In this document: in pieces, positions 48,836 through 62,300 of the stretch | Layout of the letters: each line of letters opens with the position of its first letter | How positions within the stretch are numbered: position 1 is the first letter of the stretch | DNA from: Membranipora membranacea | Lineage: Eukaryota > Bryozoa > Gymnolaemata > Cheilostomatida > Membraniporidae | Assembly: GCA_914767715.1 (NCBI GenBank) | Contig: OU612066.1 | Span: 9,677,001 to 9,741,000 of the forward strand | Length of the DNA: 64,000 nt | Direction: 5' to 3' | Made by a program: the position numbers and the translations under genes | The notes under the pieces: model-generated | Database searches by the model: none | Seen by the model: only the letters and a program-made list of their open reading frames with translations | What the model was told of the DNA's origin: nothing

Positions 48836-50540
48836 ATGAAGTCGATATCGACTTTTCTCTCCTACTTGTGGATGGATATTCTGGACTGGTGCTGTTATAT
48901 CTGGCATTTACTAAACTTAGTAACATGGAGGATAAATGGTAAGTTTCAGTGTTTTTTGCCTAATCGGAGGGAGAAACATAGGCAGAAGTGTGTCTTATTT
49001 CGTGGAGCTTACTTCCATTTGATGCCATTTTTCACAAACGAACATATCTTAGGAATATGAAAGGAAAAAGCCTACAGTTGCATCACTCAAACACAAAGAT
49101 TTCCGTGAATTAAAAGCTAGTGCATCCACAAATAATATAATATAATGTGTGTGTGTGTGTCGATAAGCCTATATCACAAAAAGCATACTGATTTGTGAAA
49201 GATAAGTTCCAATGCAAGTAATCGGTCCTTGTATTTGTAAGTGAGACTCACTCCAAACAGTCTATCACTTGATATCTGAGAAATTTTCAAAATTGAAATT
49301 TATTTTTGACACAGGCGTTGCTGCTCAACTTGATGCTATCAGATCAGGCGAAGAAACAATCAACGTAGCTCAGGTTCTCAGGATTGCACACAGACAAACC
49401 CATACGATTAGCAGTACCCAGTACATGTTCTGCACAGTTCATGAAAACTTTGCTCCTGCAAGCTTTGTACTACGTCCGAATGTACATCTTTATTCCATAG
49501 AAAAAGATGTTGCCAGATTTCTTGAGTTCGACCCAGAAACTGAACCACTAAACACGAGAAAAAATCCTATTCTTGTATTCGCCCAAGTTATGCACTCCAA
49601 AAGAGTAATAATCGTTCCACGCTCTGCTCTCAGTCAGCTTGTCGATCAGCTAGACAATGGAGAAGATAGAGAAGTAGTTTGGATGTTTCATACAGCTAGA
49701 TGTGGCTCAACAGTCTGGGCTCAAATCTTCAATGCTTTACCGAAATGGACAGTTTTCTCAGAATCAGCAACAATGTTTCAAACTGCCGGCTTGAACGATG
49801 ATATTATCGACATTCATAAGTTTTCGAAAACTAAAGAGTATGAAGAAATCGTTCTGTCATACATCAAGATGTTCATAAGCATTGCGCCACAAGGAAACTC
49901 AATATATTGGCGAGTACAATGCATCACTGGAGAATACATGCTTCCAGTTATCCGGAAGAGGTTTCCAAAACACAAGATCTTGTTCGGTTATCGCAACGTG
50001 CTTCCCGCAGCAAAATCATTCGTTAAGGTCCTGCTCCCACTACCAGCTCTGATGCAAAACCTTGACATAATGTACAAAGACATAGAAAACCCAAGGCCAA
50101 CAGGACGCTCAAAGTTAGGTAGAAATTTTTTCACCTCTGGATATGACATTGATTTTTGTAAGAAGGTAAAAGAGAAAGCACAGCTGCAACCAAAGGTTTT
50201 CGAGTGGTATGTCCTGATTTGGGCTGCAAAAGTAACAGTGTTCCTTGAACACCGGGCTGCTGGGATCCCAATTAAGTGTGTGCATTATGACAACCTCGTT
50301 AGGGACCCAATAAAAGAGGTCAAGGATGTTTTTGGCCATCTGGGTATATCGGAAGGTCTCGTCAATGTTGGAGTGAAATCGATGGAGATGGACAGCCAGA
50401 AAGGCATCGTCATTGACCATCAGAATCGACTTGACAAAGGAGATTGGCAAAGAGACGAGCAGCAAGTTAAGAGATGTAACATAGCCCTACAAATGTTTGG
50501 TCTACCGGATTTGGATTCAAAATTTCTCATGGAAAACTGA
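48836..50540 (+). CDS. Sulfotransferase-like P-loop protein, copy 4 (two exons, 442 aa)
   Basis: Exons 48836-48938 and 49315-50540 with a 376-bp intron; same donor, acceptor and phase 1 as copy 3. MKSISTFLSYLW N-terminal hydrophobic exon, then RCGSTVWAQIF from residue 163, KILFGYRNVLPAAKS (copy 3 has FSYRNVLPTAKS) and GDWQRDEQQV near the C-terminus. The two changes in the putative 3'-phosphate-binding segment (S to G and T to A) are the most interesting differences from copy 3, since that Ser/Thr-rich region contacts cofactor in sulfotransferases. Otherwise almost identical and intact. Substrate unknown. Confidence 0.75.
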
Positions 50541-50544
50541 AAGC

Positions 50545-53500
50545 CATGTTATATATTTCAATCGTTTTTATCCGTGATTATAGATATAAATTTTTAACAC
50601 TTTATAATCATGATACGGGAGCAGATCTTTGACCACGCACGAGAGAAAAATATGAAAATATGAACCGTGCTTACTTCATTCAAGCCGACCTCTCCCATCA
50701 CCCAACCACACTAAAAAAACAGCAGCCAAGGAGTGTTGAGACCATAGACAAAAAATCACAATGTGCCATGTTTCTTTGATTCAGTCTCTTGTAATCAGTA
50801 ACTCAGGAGCTTTCCAATTGCATATACATATATAATATTATTATATTCAAGTCTTATTTGTAGTTTACATTTCCATTATCAGCGAAGTGAAAGTTGAATG
50901 ATAGCTTTTATTCAAAAACTGGCACATGTGGCATTTTTAATCGAAGAATCGGTAGAGATGGATCATGCAAATAAAACTGGTATATTGCTTGCGGCAGCTT
51001 ATCAGGTCTGCAAGCAATTTGTTAGTATCAAATGTAGTTATAATATTTTTGAATCCATAATCAGAAAGAAATAAAATGATATCTTACAATAGAAAACTTA
51101 TTTTATAAATTGATGTTCCAATCAAAAAAATTTCGTTTTCAGTTACCGTAATGTTTGACTTACGGTCTCTTTCCCTTTCTTTTCTCCATATACCAGGTGC
51201 AACAAGAAATCTTGGCAATATCAATAATTGCTCTTTTAATTATGATATTACCATGTTGATGGAATATACATGAATCTGTGGCAAACTACTTGCATCTCTG
51301 TGACGTACCCTGCAGACCTATTGCATTCATTTAAAAAAAGTTAGACAATGTAATGGCAACTTAGTTTTGACAGATCAAATGGTGCCAGTCACATGTAAGA
51401 GATTCTCTGATCACAAATGCTACAAAAAATACACCTACTATCGCTGCAATCATCTTAATCACTCATATTTTATACATAGGGACCCATGGCGAGAATGCTC
51501 TGATGTAAGTGACCTTGCCAAAATACAGCAGTAATCATCTTTATCAGTGATCCCTCAATAATATATTTTATTCAGTTATATTAATTACTATGTTGTGTTG
51601 TTATGTGTCTACAAAAATTAGATAAACCAGGAAGGCCACCAACAGATCAAAAGAATCTCCACACACTTTAGATTATCAGTTCACAACAATGTTCCTACAA
51701 TAAATATCCTACTGAACGGAATGCCAGATAAAAGGCCTTCAATGGCAAGCATTTGACATTAATACGCTAATGTTGGATATGCTTGAACTTAATTACAAAA
51801 ACCAAACTTTTGAATTTAAATCTTTTTATAGTTGCTTTGCTATTTCGAAGAACTGCATGATTAGCTGTTTGAAAATCACTCATTTGCAAACCATCAGAAC
51901 CTATAAGGGACAGTCAAGAGAGAAGCGGAACACATATACAGGATCATAACTTACCATTGGACGTCAAGACGGGTTGGTTAGAAAAAACCTTTAAAATCTG
52001 GCCAGTCATATATACTTATAAATAGATATCGAATCAATCGAGCAATGCTTCACACCAGTGATTCGATGAAAAATGAGCAGACAGACCAGGCATGACCCAC
52101 AGACCGACAAACTCTTGATAATCAGAATATCAGGATAAAAAACATCGTTATTCTGAGCTTTGTTCTAACATTCTCTATTGTCTTCATATCCTAACTTTGA
52201 TTGTCCTGATTTAGAGATTCATGTTGGGGAGGCCATTTCCTAAGTAAGACACAGCAAGAAGGAAGGGTGTCATGCCAAGCCTCTGCAATGTTCATTAAGC
52301 TCAGTTATAGCCTGAGATGAAGGGGCCCACTGTCAGATCACTCAATTTAATCAAGTATGTTTGTGTGCGGCGTGAAAAGACATTTCAGTTCATATTGAAA
52401 TTTGATATATCACAGTCATAAATAGTAGATGAAGAGTGTACCTTCTGCATTTTTCAAGATCTGCGCAATTATGAGAAAAACCTCATCTTTAATATATTGA
52501 CTAGCACTTACGTATCACATTTTATGAAAAGTGGATAGTAGAACCGTTGTAGTACCACACAGTCACATTATCCACTGTTAGTCTATCATTTTCCTTACTT
52601 TGTACAGATAAATCTATGAGCTTACCATTTTTACTTTTTGGGAGTTGCAACCCTATGATAAGAGAGATGACAACTATAAACTATGATTAATAATTTGATG
52701 ATAATGGCCCAATATGGAATCAGTGATTATGCAGCTGCTATAATACATGGCTTTGATGATCACGAAAAGCTGCATCTATTCATTGAAGTTGATGTGTGAT
52801 TTGATTTATAATACGGGTTGAAAATGCAAAATCTTGGGATTTTCTTTTTAGCACTGCGTCAATAATAGAAATTGGCCGTTGTAGTGGACAATCATAGGTC
52901 ATACTTGCAGGCAACCCAGCACTGAAAAGTGCAGAAAAGTGACAGCCACAGAGTGGCTCAGCTGAAAACTTAATTTTTTTTTTCATCTGGTATGATTTAT
53001 TACTATTATTAGTATTGGGGTTACCTACAGGTTTTAGGTTTTGACCGTTATTGGTTATAGTCTAGGCATCTTATGCATTTGACTAAACATTTGTACCGCA
53101 CTTCACTATAGAGATAATGAGCCCTTATAAGTTGGTTGGCTTATGGTTGTCATGTTGGCAATAAAGATGTGATATCCTTTTACTGACTGATACAAGGTTA
53201 TAAATTGAATACCTGTTTCGTACAATGCTGTATCAGATCAAAGATGTAAAGCATTCCAGTCGTACAGCATAACATGATGGCGTCATTCCTAGCGGCACAA
53301 CATTTCACTGCAAATGAGTGATTGAAACCATGGATATTATATTCATTATCTTTCAGAGCTACGCAGTAATTGTGTCCTTGTCTGGGATTATTCAAAGGAC
53401 TGGTATGATCTACCTACATATTTAGATAGTCCATTCGTAACGCGCTCCTGCGTTTAGCCCTAAGAATTGTGCTGTGCTAAATTTTTGCTAGCTGGACATG

Positions 53501-53566
53501 ATTATTGACTATGAGAGAACTAGTTTCTAAAGCCACAGCTTAAGGCTGTCACTGGAAATCAAGAAC
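50545..53566. other. 3' flank of copy 4, no gene
   Basis: Matches 20.03-23.1 kb. Frames found here are not conserved in that copy. Contains the poly-T/poly-A tracts and short palindromes common to the block. Confidence 0.6.
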
Positions 53567-54990
53567 TTCACTTAGGTTGCAGGATTCCTTCTGGAATGTT
53601 GCGCCAGTATATTCGTCTCCTGCTCCCTCCATCTCGACCGATCAACTGATAGGAAATCAAGAACACTCCAGATAAAACAATCGTGGATTTCGATATCAAA
53701 AACACCATAAACTACACAGTGTGGTAATTAACATTGTTTTTAAATTCGTCTACATCACTAAGCCTTATGAATGTCATACCTAGCTAGGGGACTTGTAACA
53801 ATCAATATTATGGAGTTGATAATTGATATATCAATTTCAGAGTTTCGCTCATAAGTGGCCTATGAGTTGGCTCTGATTGGTTGAGTGAAGTAAAAGAGAA
53901 AGTGACAGGTCATAGGGGAGTTTCCTGAAAGTACATTTTGGGCTGGTTCTTGTTCTGATAGCAAAATTAGGAGGCCACTCGCTTAGTGAATTGAAAGTCT
54001 TACATTAGAAAAAAAATTGCATTAGTAAGATTATGAAATTTTCGGACTTTACGGATTTTCCGGACTTCTAAATTGGCGAATCTCAAAGGGAATTGAACCA
54101 CCAGAACGGCACGCTATGTACAGCCGGTTCGCTAGTTAAAATCCGACTAATACTCATTGCTCAGGCTTTGAATGTCATGGAGTTTGGACTCAACCTCATC
54201 CAAATTTTCATCTTTTACAATATCTCACATTATTATCAAAAGTTGAGCGATGCCTACAAAAACGGTACACCTGAAAGTACTATGAAAACCTGACATTGGC
54301 TCTCTAGTCCCAAACCAATTAGAGCCAACACATTGGCTACTCTTAACACTAAAACAGTGAGTTTTCTGCGCAGGATGGAAGATTTGCTTTAAGTACTCGC
54401 GGTTTATCTCATTCTGATTTATCTTATTTGGGAATAGGAAGATGAACTGGGGGTCTTTCAATTATAATGAGGGATGGTTTACTAAAGCCAATTATAACTC
54501 CTCCCTCCCTGGGAGAGTAGTTCATTGCTAAAGTAAATATCAATATCACATTGCTCAAAATTATCGCTCACTTGGTATTTAACCCATCAAATTCCTTCCC
54601 ATATCGCCCACTCGAAATGTTTGTAGTTCCATCAGTGAGTGAGCGTTTTATGAGCGAGACTCTAGCAGTGATGATACTGTCAGGGTGACAATTTTTAAAG
54701 CATACACCAGTACTATGAAACAATGAATACCATCAATTAATTTGCAGCAAAAGTATACACGACAGACTTTGTAAGATAATTTCCTTGATCTTGGCATGAA
54801 ATCCAAAAAACAATCCAAGTCCGATAATTCTTGCCTTTTTTAATTACAATTGCAGACAACTCACATGACATAAACCTTCCCACATCTTGGCAGGACCCAT
54901 CTTAAAAACAATTCAAAGTTCAATAATTCTTGCTTTTTTAATTGTTGTTACAGACAAAGCACATGACAGGAACCATCCAGAAACGATCAA
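53567..54990. other. No gene; partial match to 63.48-63.6 kb
   Basis: Around 53,870-54,010 the sequence 'ttcctgaaagtac ... tctgatagcaaaattaggag' matches 63,520-63,600. Frames at 54093-54293 and 54225-54461 overlap in antisense and have no motif. Two related ~120-bp blocks ('caattcttgc..ttttttaatt') repeat at 54,830 and 54,920. Confidence 0.5.
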
Positions 54991-54997
54991 AGTCAAA

Positions 54998-56281
54998 CCA
55001 GAGACTATAGATATAGAGACCTTCCACTTGTGCATAAAATGCGAATAGCCAAACAGCTTTATTTAACGGTCACGCCCACTTCTGGTTGTAAAGTAAGCGC
55101 TGCTGCCTTGGACAGCAATGGGTTTCTCAATAAATTTTCAGGTTTTTCACCTAAGTTATTTGAGGCAAAATAACCACATCTTGATGACAAAACCAGATCA
55201 GACAGCAACAAAGTCACTATTTGTCTATAACAGTTAACTTGTTATTGCATTCTTAGCCAGAGATTTATATTATACAGGCCTGTATGTTTGTAAGAAAGTA
55301 AGGGGGCTGTGCAGTATAATCCATCATTGTTGCCCACTGCCATGTAATGATGGCCTGACATAGGTTAGCTGTTGTGATGAGTTTCATGGACAAAGTTTTC
55401 ATGTGTGAGGACAAGAGGAAGAGGGCTTCTTTTTGTTTGTTAATATTTATGCTCTAAGATTAATATAAACAAATTTAATCATGGTGACTAGTACCAACCA
55501 TACACACACATTCAAAACTGAAGTAAGAATGGCTTCAGAGTAAAGTGCATCGTCAGCAGATTCATACTGACAATTCAATGCTGACAAATTAATGTAAAGA
55601 ATTTACTGCATTGAGAGATAGAAGACCTCCCTCTCTGCCTCAAAGTTATTGTGGGATGGTTGGGGCTATGAAAAGTTTCTTTTACAAATCGCCTTGAAAA
55701 CTTGTTTGGGCTTCATAGACAGATTCAGAGCAGTTCAAAGCACATATCTTCAGGCAACAACCAGCAATATGCTGACTTTAAACGGGAAAACTTAGACTTT
55801 TTGAGGATGATACTTTTCTCAGACCTTTGCTATAGAAAGTTTCTGTGCTGGCCTAACTGATGAATTCAATTCAGTCACCGGAACTGGAGAATATAACATC
55901 AGTGCTTGTTCACATTTAACTATTTTCACTTTCAATATTCAATTGTCTATACATATGGGGGCTACATTACCAAAAGGTTTTATCATCCACCAAGTATTTT
56001 GTTTCCTTGATGCCTATGGCCGCCCACATTTCATATAAAAGTCACATCTTAGGTTTCATTTGTCCCAGTTGATATTATTGAGAGTTTTGTGTGAATGTAC
56101 TTATAAAATAAACAACTAAATCATTCACCTTGTCAATTTTTGATAGTAAATTTATAGCACTGGGTAGCTTACCTCCAAGCGATTACCACCAGAAAGGGGC
56201 GGAGCCTAGTTTTCAATGTGTTCGCATCGGTTATATACGTTATCATGGCAAGTGGAAGGTCTCTATATCTATAGTCTCTGG
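54998..56281. mobile_element. Complete non-autonomous TIR DNA transposon (1,284 bp)
   Basis: Termini are perfect 33-bp inverted repeats (54,998-55,030 and 56,249-56,281) that begin CCAGAGACTATAGATATAG. They are flanked by identical TCAAA at 54,993-54,997 and 56,282-56,286, a probable 5-bp target duplication. There is no coding frame of note. A truncated relative lies at 34,738. Superfamily not assigned. Confidence 0.9.
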
Positions 56282-56289
56282 TCAAACGG

Positions 56290-57520
56290 TCAAAGTTTTA
56301 TAATTTTTTGCTTTTTAATTGATTATTGCGGACAGGTCACATGACTTGAATCATCTAAAAATAATTACCTCATTTTGAACACGAGGTGATGGTACAGTTT
56401 ATAATCCATAAATATAATATAATCCATAAATCCATATCCAGATCCATAAATCCATAAATCCATAATCTTATAAATATTAATGATTTCACATTATAGTTAA
56501 ATTTTAAGGTGTTGGGGTTTATTATGAAACTAACTGGAGTTTAAAAATGTTGAGTTTAAAATACACAGCATGATATTAACAGCCTATCAGTAGATAGGAT
56601 TTTTTAAATGAAAACAACACTTAATGGTGTTTTATTACAACTTTAAATTAACCCTGGTTTGCGGAGCTTTCTATTTTAGCATCAGCTTATTATTGCATCC
56701 CTACCTTCTGCTATATATGATGACCTGAACGCCAGAGCGATGAACAAGAATTGAAATAATATCATACTACACACTACACACACTACAAGAAGAAAGAGAA
56801 TACAACTACAAGTTATCACCAACTTCAATAATACTTGCACCAGCTGCACCTTGCCATGTCTGCTACTTATATCATCAAAGTGAAACTACCTGCTTGCACA
56901 ACAATAATATCATCATCAAAGTGAAACTGCCTGACAAAGCTGCATCATGTATACACCATTGAACACACCAATAAAGATATGCAGCAGCCACAGCTTCAGG
57001 CAGTAGCAACAGGACCGTCGCCCTTTACGGTATAGACAGCAGTTAGCATTAAGACAGGAGAGCATCAGGACCGTTGTCCTATTCAGCAGTGTTTTAGATT
57101 GTCAAGTGAAATCATTGATTGTATAATATAATATAACTGGTATTGTTGTGCAATTCTGAGTAATAAGCTTTATCTGTGCTATCAGTGCTTATATCAGCAC
57201 TCATCTGACATTCTAATAAAAAAGGATACAAAAAAAATAAGGATACGAGTGCAGAGACGGTCAGGTCAGAATATTTAGAACACCTTTTAATATTTTTAAC
57301 CTTATATAAATATTTTATACGTGTATTTTGTCTCAATTGAATTAAATGGTCAAGGTAATTAAATAAATAATCTTATGCTAAACAGATTAAGTTTATGCCT
57401 GTCTGGGTGACGCTTTCATGTACCGGAGTATCAGCAGATATCAAAAGCTGCAATACATATAACGTGTGATGATTTAAATAGACTGTGTATTATAATAGCC
57501 TTGAATTAAATCTAAATTCA
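56290..57520. other. No gene; simple 'atccata' repeats
   Basis: 56,400-56,470 holds irregular 'ataatccataaatcc' repeats. 56,760-57,070 is rich in 'actaca' and 'atcatcaaagtgaaact' duplications. The 74-codon minus frame 57112-57336 has no recognisable motif. Confidence 0.45.
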
Positions 57521-57534
57521 AAAATTGAGACTGT

Positions 57535-57725
57535 GTCTAGTGCATTAAATTCAGTGGAGTAGATAAACTCTGTGCGTGTATCACATATTGCCAGGAAATT
57601 AATTGATATCACTCGTAAAGCACACCAGAATAAACTGAGACGTGTGTCTAGTGCATTAAATTCAGTGGAGTAGATAAACTCTGTGCGTGTATCACATTTT
57701 GTCAGGAGATTAATTGATATCGCTC
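57535..57725. repeat. Direct duplication, unit about 112 bp
   Basis: 'gtctagtgcattaaattcag' through 'aattaattgatatc' occurs twice, at about 57,535-57,617 and 57,647-57,725, with few changes. Confidence 0.9.
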
Positions 57726-58349
57726 ATTGATGACCATCAGAATTTATCGGGACAGTGTATCGTGTAGCAGTCTATGGTGTATCAGTGTATCGTTTATCAG
57801 TGTATCTTTGAGACCCTTCTGTGGGTGATATAATGATTGCATAATTCAAGCGAAGGCTTTCAGTGCTAAAACTAAATAGAACCCAAAACTAAATAGAAAA
57901 GCCCACTCGCTCATCAGAGTAGACTCGGAGCAAGCTAACTACACCTTGTTGTGTACACGGCCCAGTCCGTTTCTCACAATACAGAGTGAGTGAGATATTT
58001 TAATTCCAATTTTTGGCTGTTTTTAATTGAAAGACCTCAGAACAATTATGAGATTAATGAAGATCATGGATATTGGTTTTTTCAGCCCTACTCTTCTGTG
58101 ACTTCAAATGCTATTTTGTGCACACATTACAATTACATTCAAAGAGTACGTCTGCTAAAATTAAGGCGCTCTTGTAAGCACCTGATCCAATCAAATGTAT
58201 AGAACTAGCAAACCAACTCTTTGTACGATATTGTCCAATAAACATCTTTATTACATATGCATTTTAGAAACTGGTTTATTTTTCTTTCTCACAGTTTCCG
58301 GTTACTATTTTTTAATTATAAATGATTGATGGTGAATTTTTTACTTTGC

Positions 58350-59030
58350 TTAGCATAGGACTGCTGCAGTTCCTGATATTGGGCTTGGTGTGGGTGGGGG
58401 TGGAGGGTTATAAGGATGGAAGCAGCTCTATTTGCTTTGCAGTTCCCAATTTGGCTGCACATACACTTTTAACGGCCAATGTTGGATCATTTATCTTACC
58501 CGAAACACTTTCTGATTGGTTGGGTCCAATGAATTAGATTCTTCTCATAGAATGGAAATAGTATCATAGCGTTATACGGTTAGGACACTAAACACAGGGA
58601 CCCATCTGACTGTGATCAGATTGGCTGTCCCTAGTAGTATGAATATTTAGCTTGGGAAATTGTCTTGTTTACAAAATTGCAAACAGTAATTATACCCCTA
58701 CAGTGTCGATGATTTGAGCATTTCTAGATTGCTACTAGGGACTGGCTATTTTTGCAAGCCCTTTGTTTTGCAAAAGAAAGCTAATGATGCTATTCCAGAT
58801 ATGGAATTCAATGGTTGGGTCATATGGACACATTTCAAAGCAACATTACACCAATATGTTCCAACCAATCAGAAAGTGTTTCAGGTAAGATAAATGATCC
58901 AACATTGGCAGTTAAAAGTGTTTGTACAGCCAAATTGGGAACTGCAAAGCAAATAGAGCTTCCATCCTTATAACCCTCCACCCACCCACACCAAGCCCAA
59001 AATCAGGAACTGCAGCAGTCCTATGTTGCT
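58350..59030. mobile_element. Element with about 185-bp inverted arms
   Basis: The left arm from 'agcataggactgctgcagtt' to 'ctttctgattggttgg' (58,352-58,528) is the near-perfect reverse complement of 58,860-59,026. The centre is about 330 bp. The 71-codon frame at 58322-58537 lies in the left arm and is not believed. MITE or foldback type. Confidence 0.85.
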
Positions 59031-59349
59031 GGTATAACTGGTATAAATGCTGCCCATCTGCCTATTTTTAAACCCCAATTTATGTTCAATTTATTTGATT
59101 TAGATATAAAATGCTCTAGCGATACATCCAAAACACTACTTGCATCGTAACTATGGGTGAGCAAAATGCAAAATGTCTAGTTGTAAAGTTGTCATTTGTC
59201 TTTATCGTGTGTAATTGAAGGATTGATTAAGTTAGATACAGAAATACTTAATTGTCAATCGTGCTTTGGCGCAGCACCTATATTAAAGACAACTGTCACA
59301 TGACCCTATGTGGGCCCAGTGTAATATCATAGGTTCATTAAACTTCTTG

Positions 59350-62300
59350 TTTCGATCATTTGTATGAATCCTTAGTAACCCAAATCTCCATATGGCAAAA
59401 TAATTGAAATGAATGAAGTTGTAGGAGGAAAAGAATTAATGCATTGATTGAAGATTCGACAGTAGAGAGAATGGACAAAGTACCACAATGTTTGCGTCAT
59501 TCTCCTAATTTTTATAGATTTAAATGATCATAAAGTGGGATCTTTTGGGAGTTGTGTACCTAACATCAGAGGGAGGACAACTATAACCTATCATCATAAT
59601 TAACCAGCCAACATGGAATCAGCAAGGATTTTTACTCAATCACCCTGGTATCAGGGTAGATGCAATTATTCTTATTTTGTTCCTGCTGTTACCACTCATA
59701 TCAACCCATACATCAGCATTAGGGTAATAGTATGTAATCAAACTCCATCATTTCAATAAGAGACTATGATTATTGATGACTGCTGTGACCAGTGCTAGCT
59801 GGAAGAGTATATCTGAACAGAATGAAACATATGCCTTTGTGCAAGGTAATAATCTTATTACGTGAGCCTTCAATAGTATCTGTTATTCAGTTATCTTACT
59901 ATGTTGTGTTATATGTCTACAAAAAATAGTTAAATTGGGAATGCCATCAAAAGATCAGAAGAATCTTCCCACACTGTAAATAATCAGTTGACAATAATGT
60001 TCATACATTACATATTCTACTGAACTGGAATGCCAGATAAAAGACATTCATTGGTAACAATTTGGCATTAATATGCAAATGATGGATATGCTTGAACTTA
60101 ATTACAAAACCGAACTTTTGAATTTAAATGTTTTATAGTTGCTTTGCTATTTCAAAGTACTGATAAGCTGTTTAAAAATCACTCATTTGCAGACTATCAA
60201 AACCTATATGGAACAGTCAAGAATGAATCGATCACATACAGGATTATTAATTACCATTGTAGGTCAAATTGGGTTGGTTGGCAAAGACTTATAATCTGGG
60301 CTGTCAAATAGCTATAAATATACATCATATCTATCAAGCAAGTCTTTACACCAGTTATATGATAAAAAATGACCAAACAGACCAGGTAAGACCCACAGAC
60401 CAACAAATTTTCGGATCAACCTTGATATTTGGATCATCAGGGTAACAATTAGAGTTGTTCTGAGCTTTTATCTTTTCCTTTCTAGTGTCTATACAAGATG
60501 TAATGGTATCATATTTTAACTTTGTCCTGATTTAGACATTCATGAGGGTGGGGCAATTTCCTACGTAAGACACAGCAATTGAAGGAAGGGTGTCATATAA
60601 ACTTGCAGGACACCTCTGGGGAAGTGAGCCAGAGAGATCTTTCAATTTATAATAGTGAATTTTTCTATCTTATTGCTCACTCATTGATGGATCTATATAC
60701 GTTCTGGGTGGGCGATTTAAGAACCAATGTGTCTAATCAAAAGAACATATTATGTTAAAGTTGCCCTACAAAAACCATCGCTAATTGTCTAGTTGAAACA
60801 CTCCCCAGCATTGCTACATTGAAAGAGTTCTTTCTTGGCATTAACCAACAAGTGAGTTTTTCTTACACTACTAATGGTCCTCTTTGTTCACGTTCCCACC
60901 CAGGGGCTGTCAGACGGGAGGGGGGGGAGAGTCTGGGTGCCTCGGACTATCTTTGTTCTGATGACTATGTGTGAAACATAGCAGCATCTATACTGCCCGG
61001 ACGCAGGTATTAATTATTTTATTTTGAATCAGTAATAGGGTTCTGAAACTAGTATATGTTGATACTTATAGAGCCAAACCCCTGTCAAGAGAAATAATCT
61101 CTCTTTGTCTTTATCAATGTACTCGCTTATGTTTGTAAGTTCCCATACGCAACCAAAAAAAGTGTAAGGGTTTTTTATGCCTGGACTAGTAATCTTGTCA
61201 ATTTTTCATACCAGAAAATGACATCCTGATAAGAAGGGTAGAGTTTTAGTACCCTTTATGCCTGAACGATTTTTAGTGAATTATTATTGAAACTACAATT
61301 CTCTGAAAAAATCAGCTGCATCACATTTATTGCGATTTTTTGCTCAGCCTTGTTGGATTTTGGCCAAATTTAGCCGTTTCGGCACTCAGCCTTAGAACCA
61401 ACCAGGCATAAACTCAAGGGAATATGCATTGTAATGCGTAATTAGTTTTGTACGAAATTTAATGTTTGAATTTGTCTACACACAGAGAAACCAAATTGAA
61501 GATGGTCCACTGTCGGCTCACTCAACTTAATCAAGTTCGTTGGTGTGCGGCCTGAAAAGACTTTTCAACTCATACTTAACTTTAGTTTATCATGATTGTA
61601 TAATATTGTAGATGAAGACTGTATCTTCTGCCTGGTTAACCGTTTAATTCTACTTTTCAGCGTCTGCACAATTATGAGAAAATCAATGTTTCTTTAACAT
61701 ATTAATTAGCAGATACATAGCGCGTTTTATTAATTATGTACCACAAAGACACATTATCCACTGTTTCGTCCATTTTCCCAACTTCTTACAGATTCATGTA
61801 TAAGCGTGCTGGTTTGACTCTTATGGTAGTTGCATCCCTACTATCAGAGGGAAGATAAATATTAAATGTGATTTATGATTTCCAGCCAAGATGGCAGGCA
61901 TTTGAAGTCTTCCAGGAACCAACAATGAAACCAAGGGTGAAAAAAGCTGTAAGTATAAGAAATTGGGAAAGTATTAGAACGACTGCTCTTGATTGGTCTG
62001 TGTGTAGAAATTTGTAGGGAAAGTTGTTAGAGAGGCAAAAAAAAACACAGGACATCCCAGATGATGATGAGCCCACATAGAATCAGTGGTTAAGCTGCGC
62101 TGCTTCTATAATACATCTGTGATGAGGATAAAACATTGCATCTATTCATCAAAGCTGATGTGTGACAAGGTTTATAACCAGGTCAGAAATTGTAAAATCT
62201 AGAATAATATACATTTCCCGCAGGTGGGACAATCATAGGTCATACTTGCAGTCAACCCAGCACTAAAAAGTGGAGATTAGTGACAACCATACAGAGATGG

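Larger units (their letters stand above)
47902..53566. repeat. Segmental duplication, copy B (5.7 kb, includes gene copy 4)
   Basis: Collinear with 17,423-23,106, in the same orientation. It starts at the same 'ccactaattcggctaaaac', but the 340-bp repeat that precedes copy A is absent here. Nearly identical through the gene; more indels and substitutions in the distal 3' flank. Confidence 0.9.
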
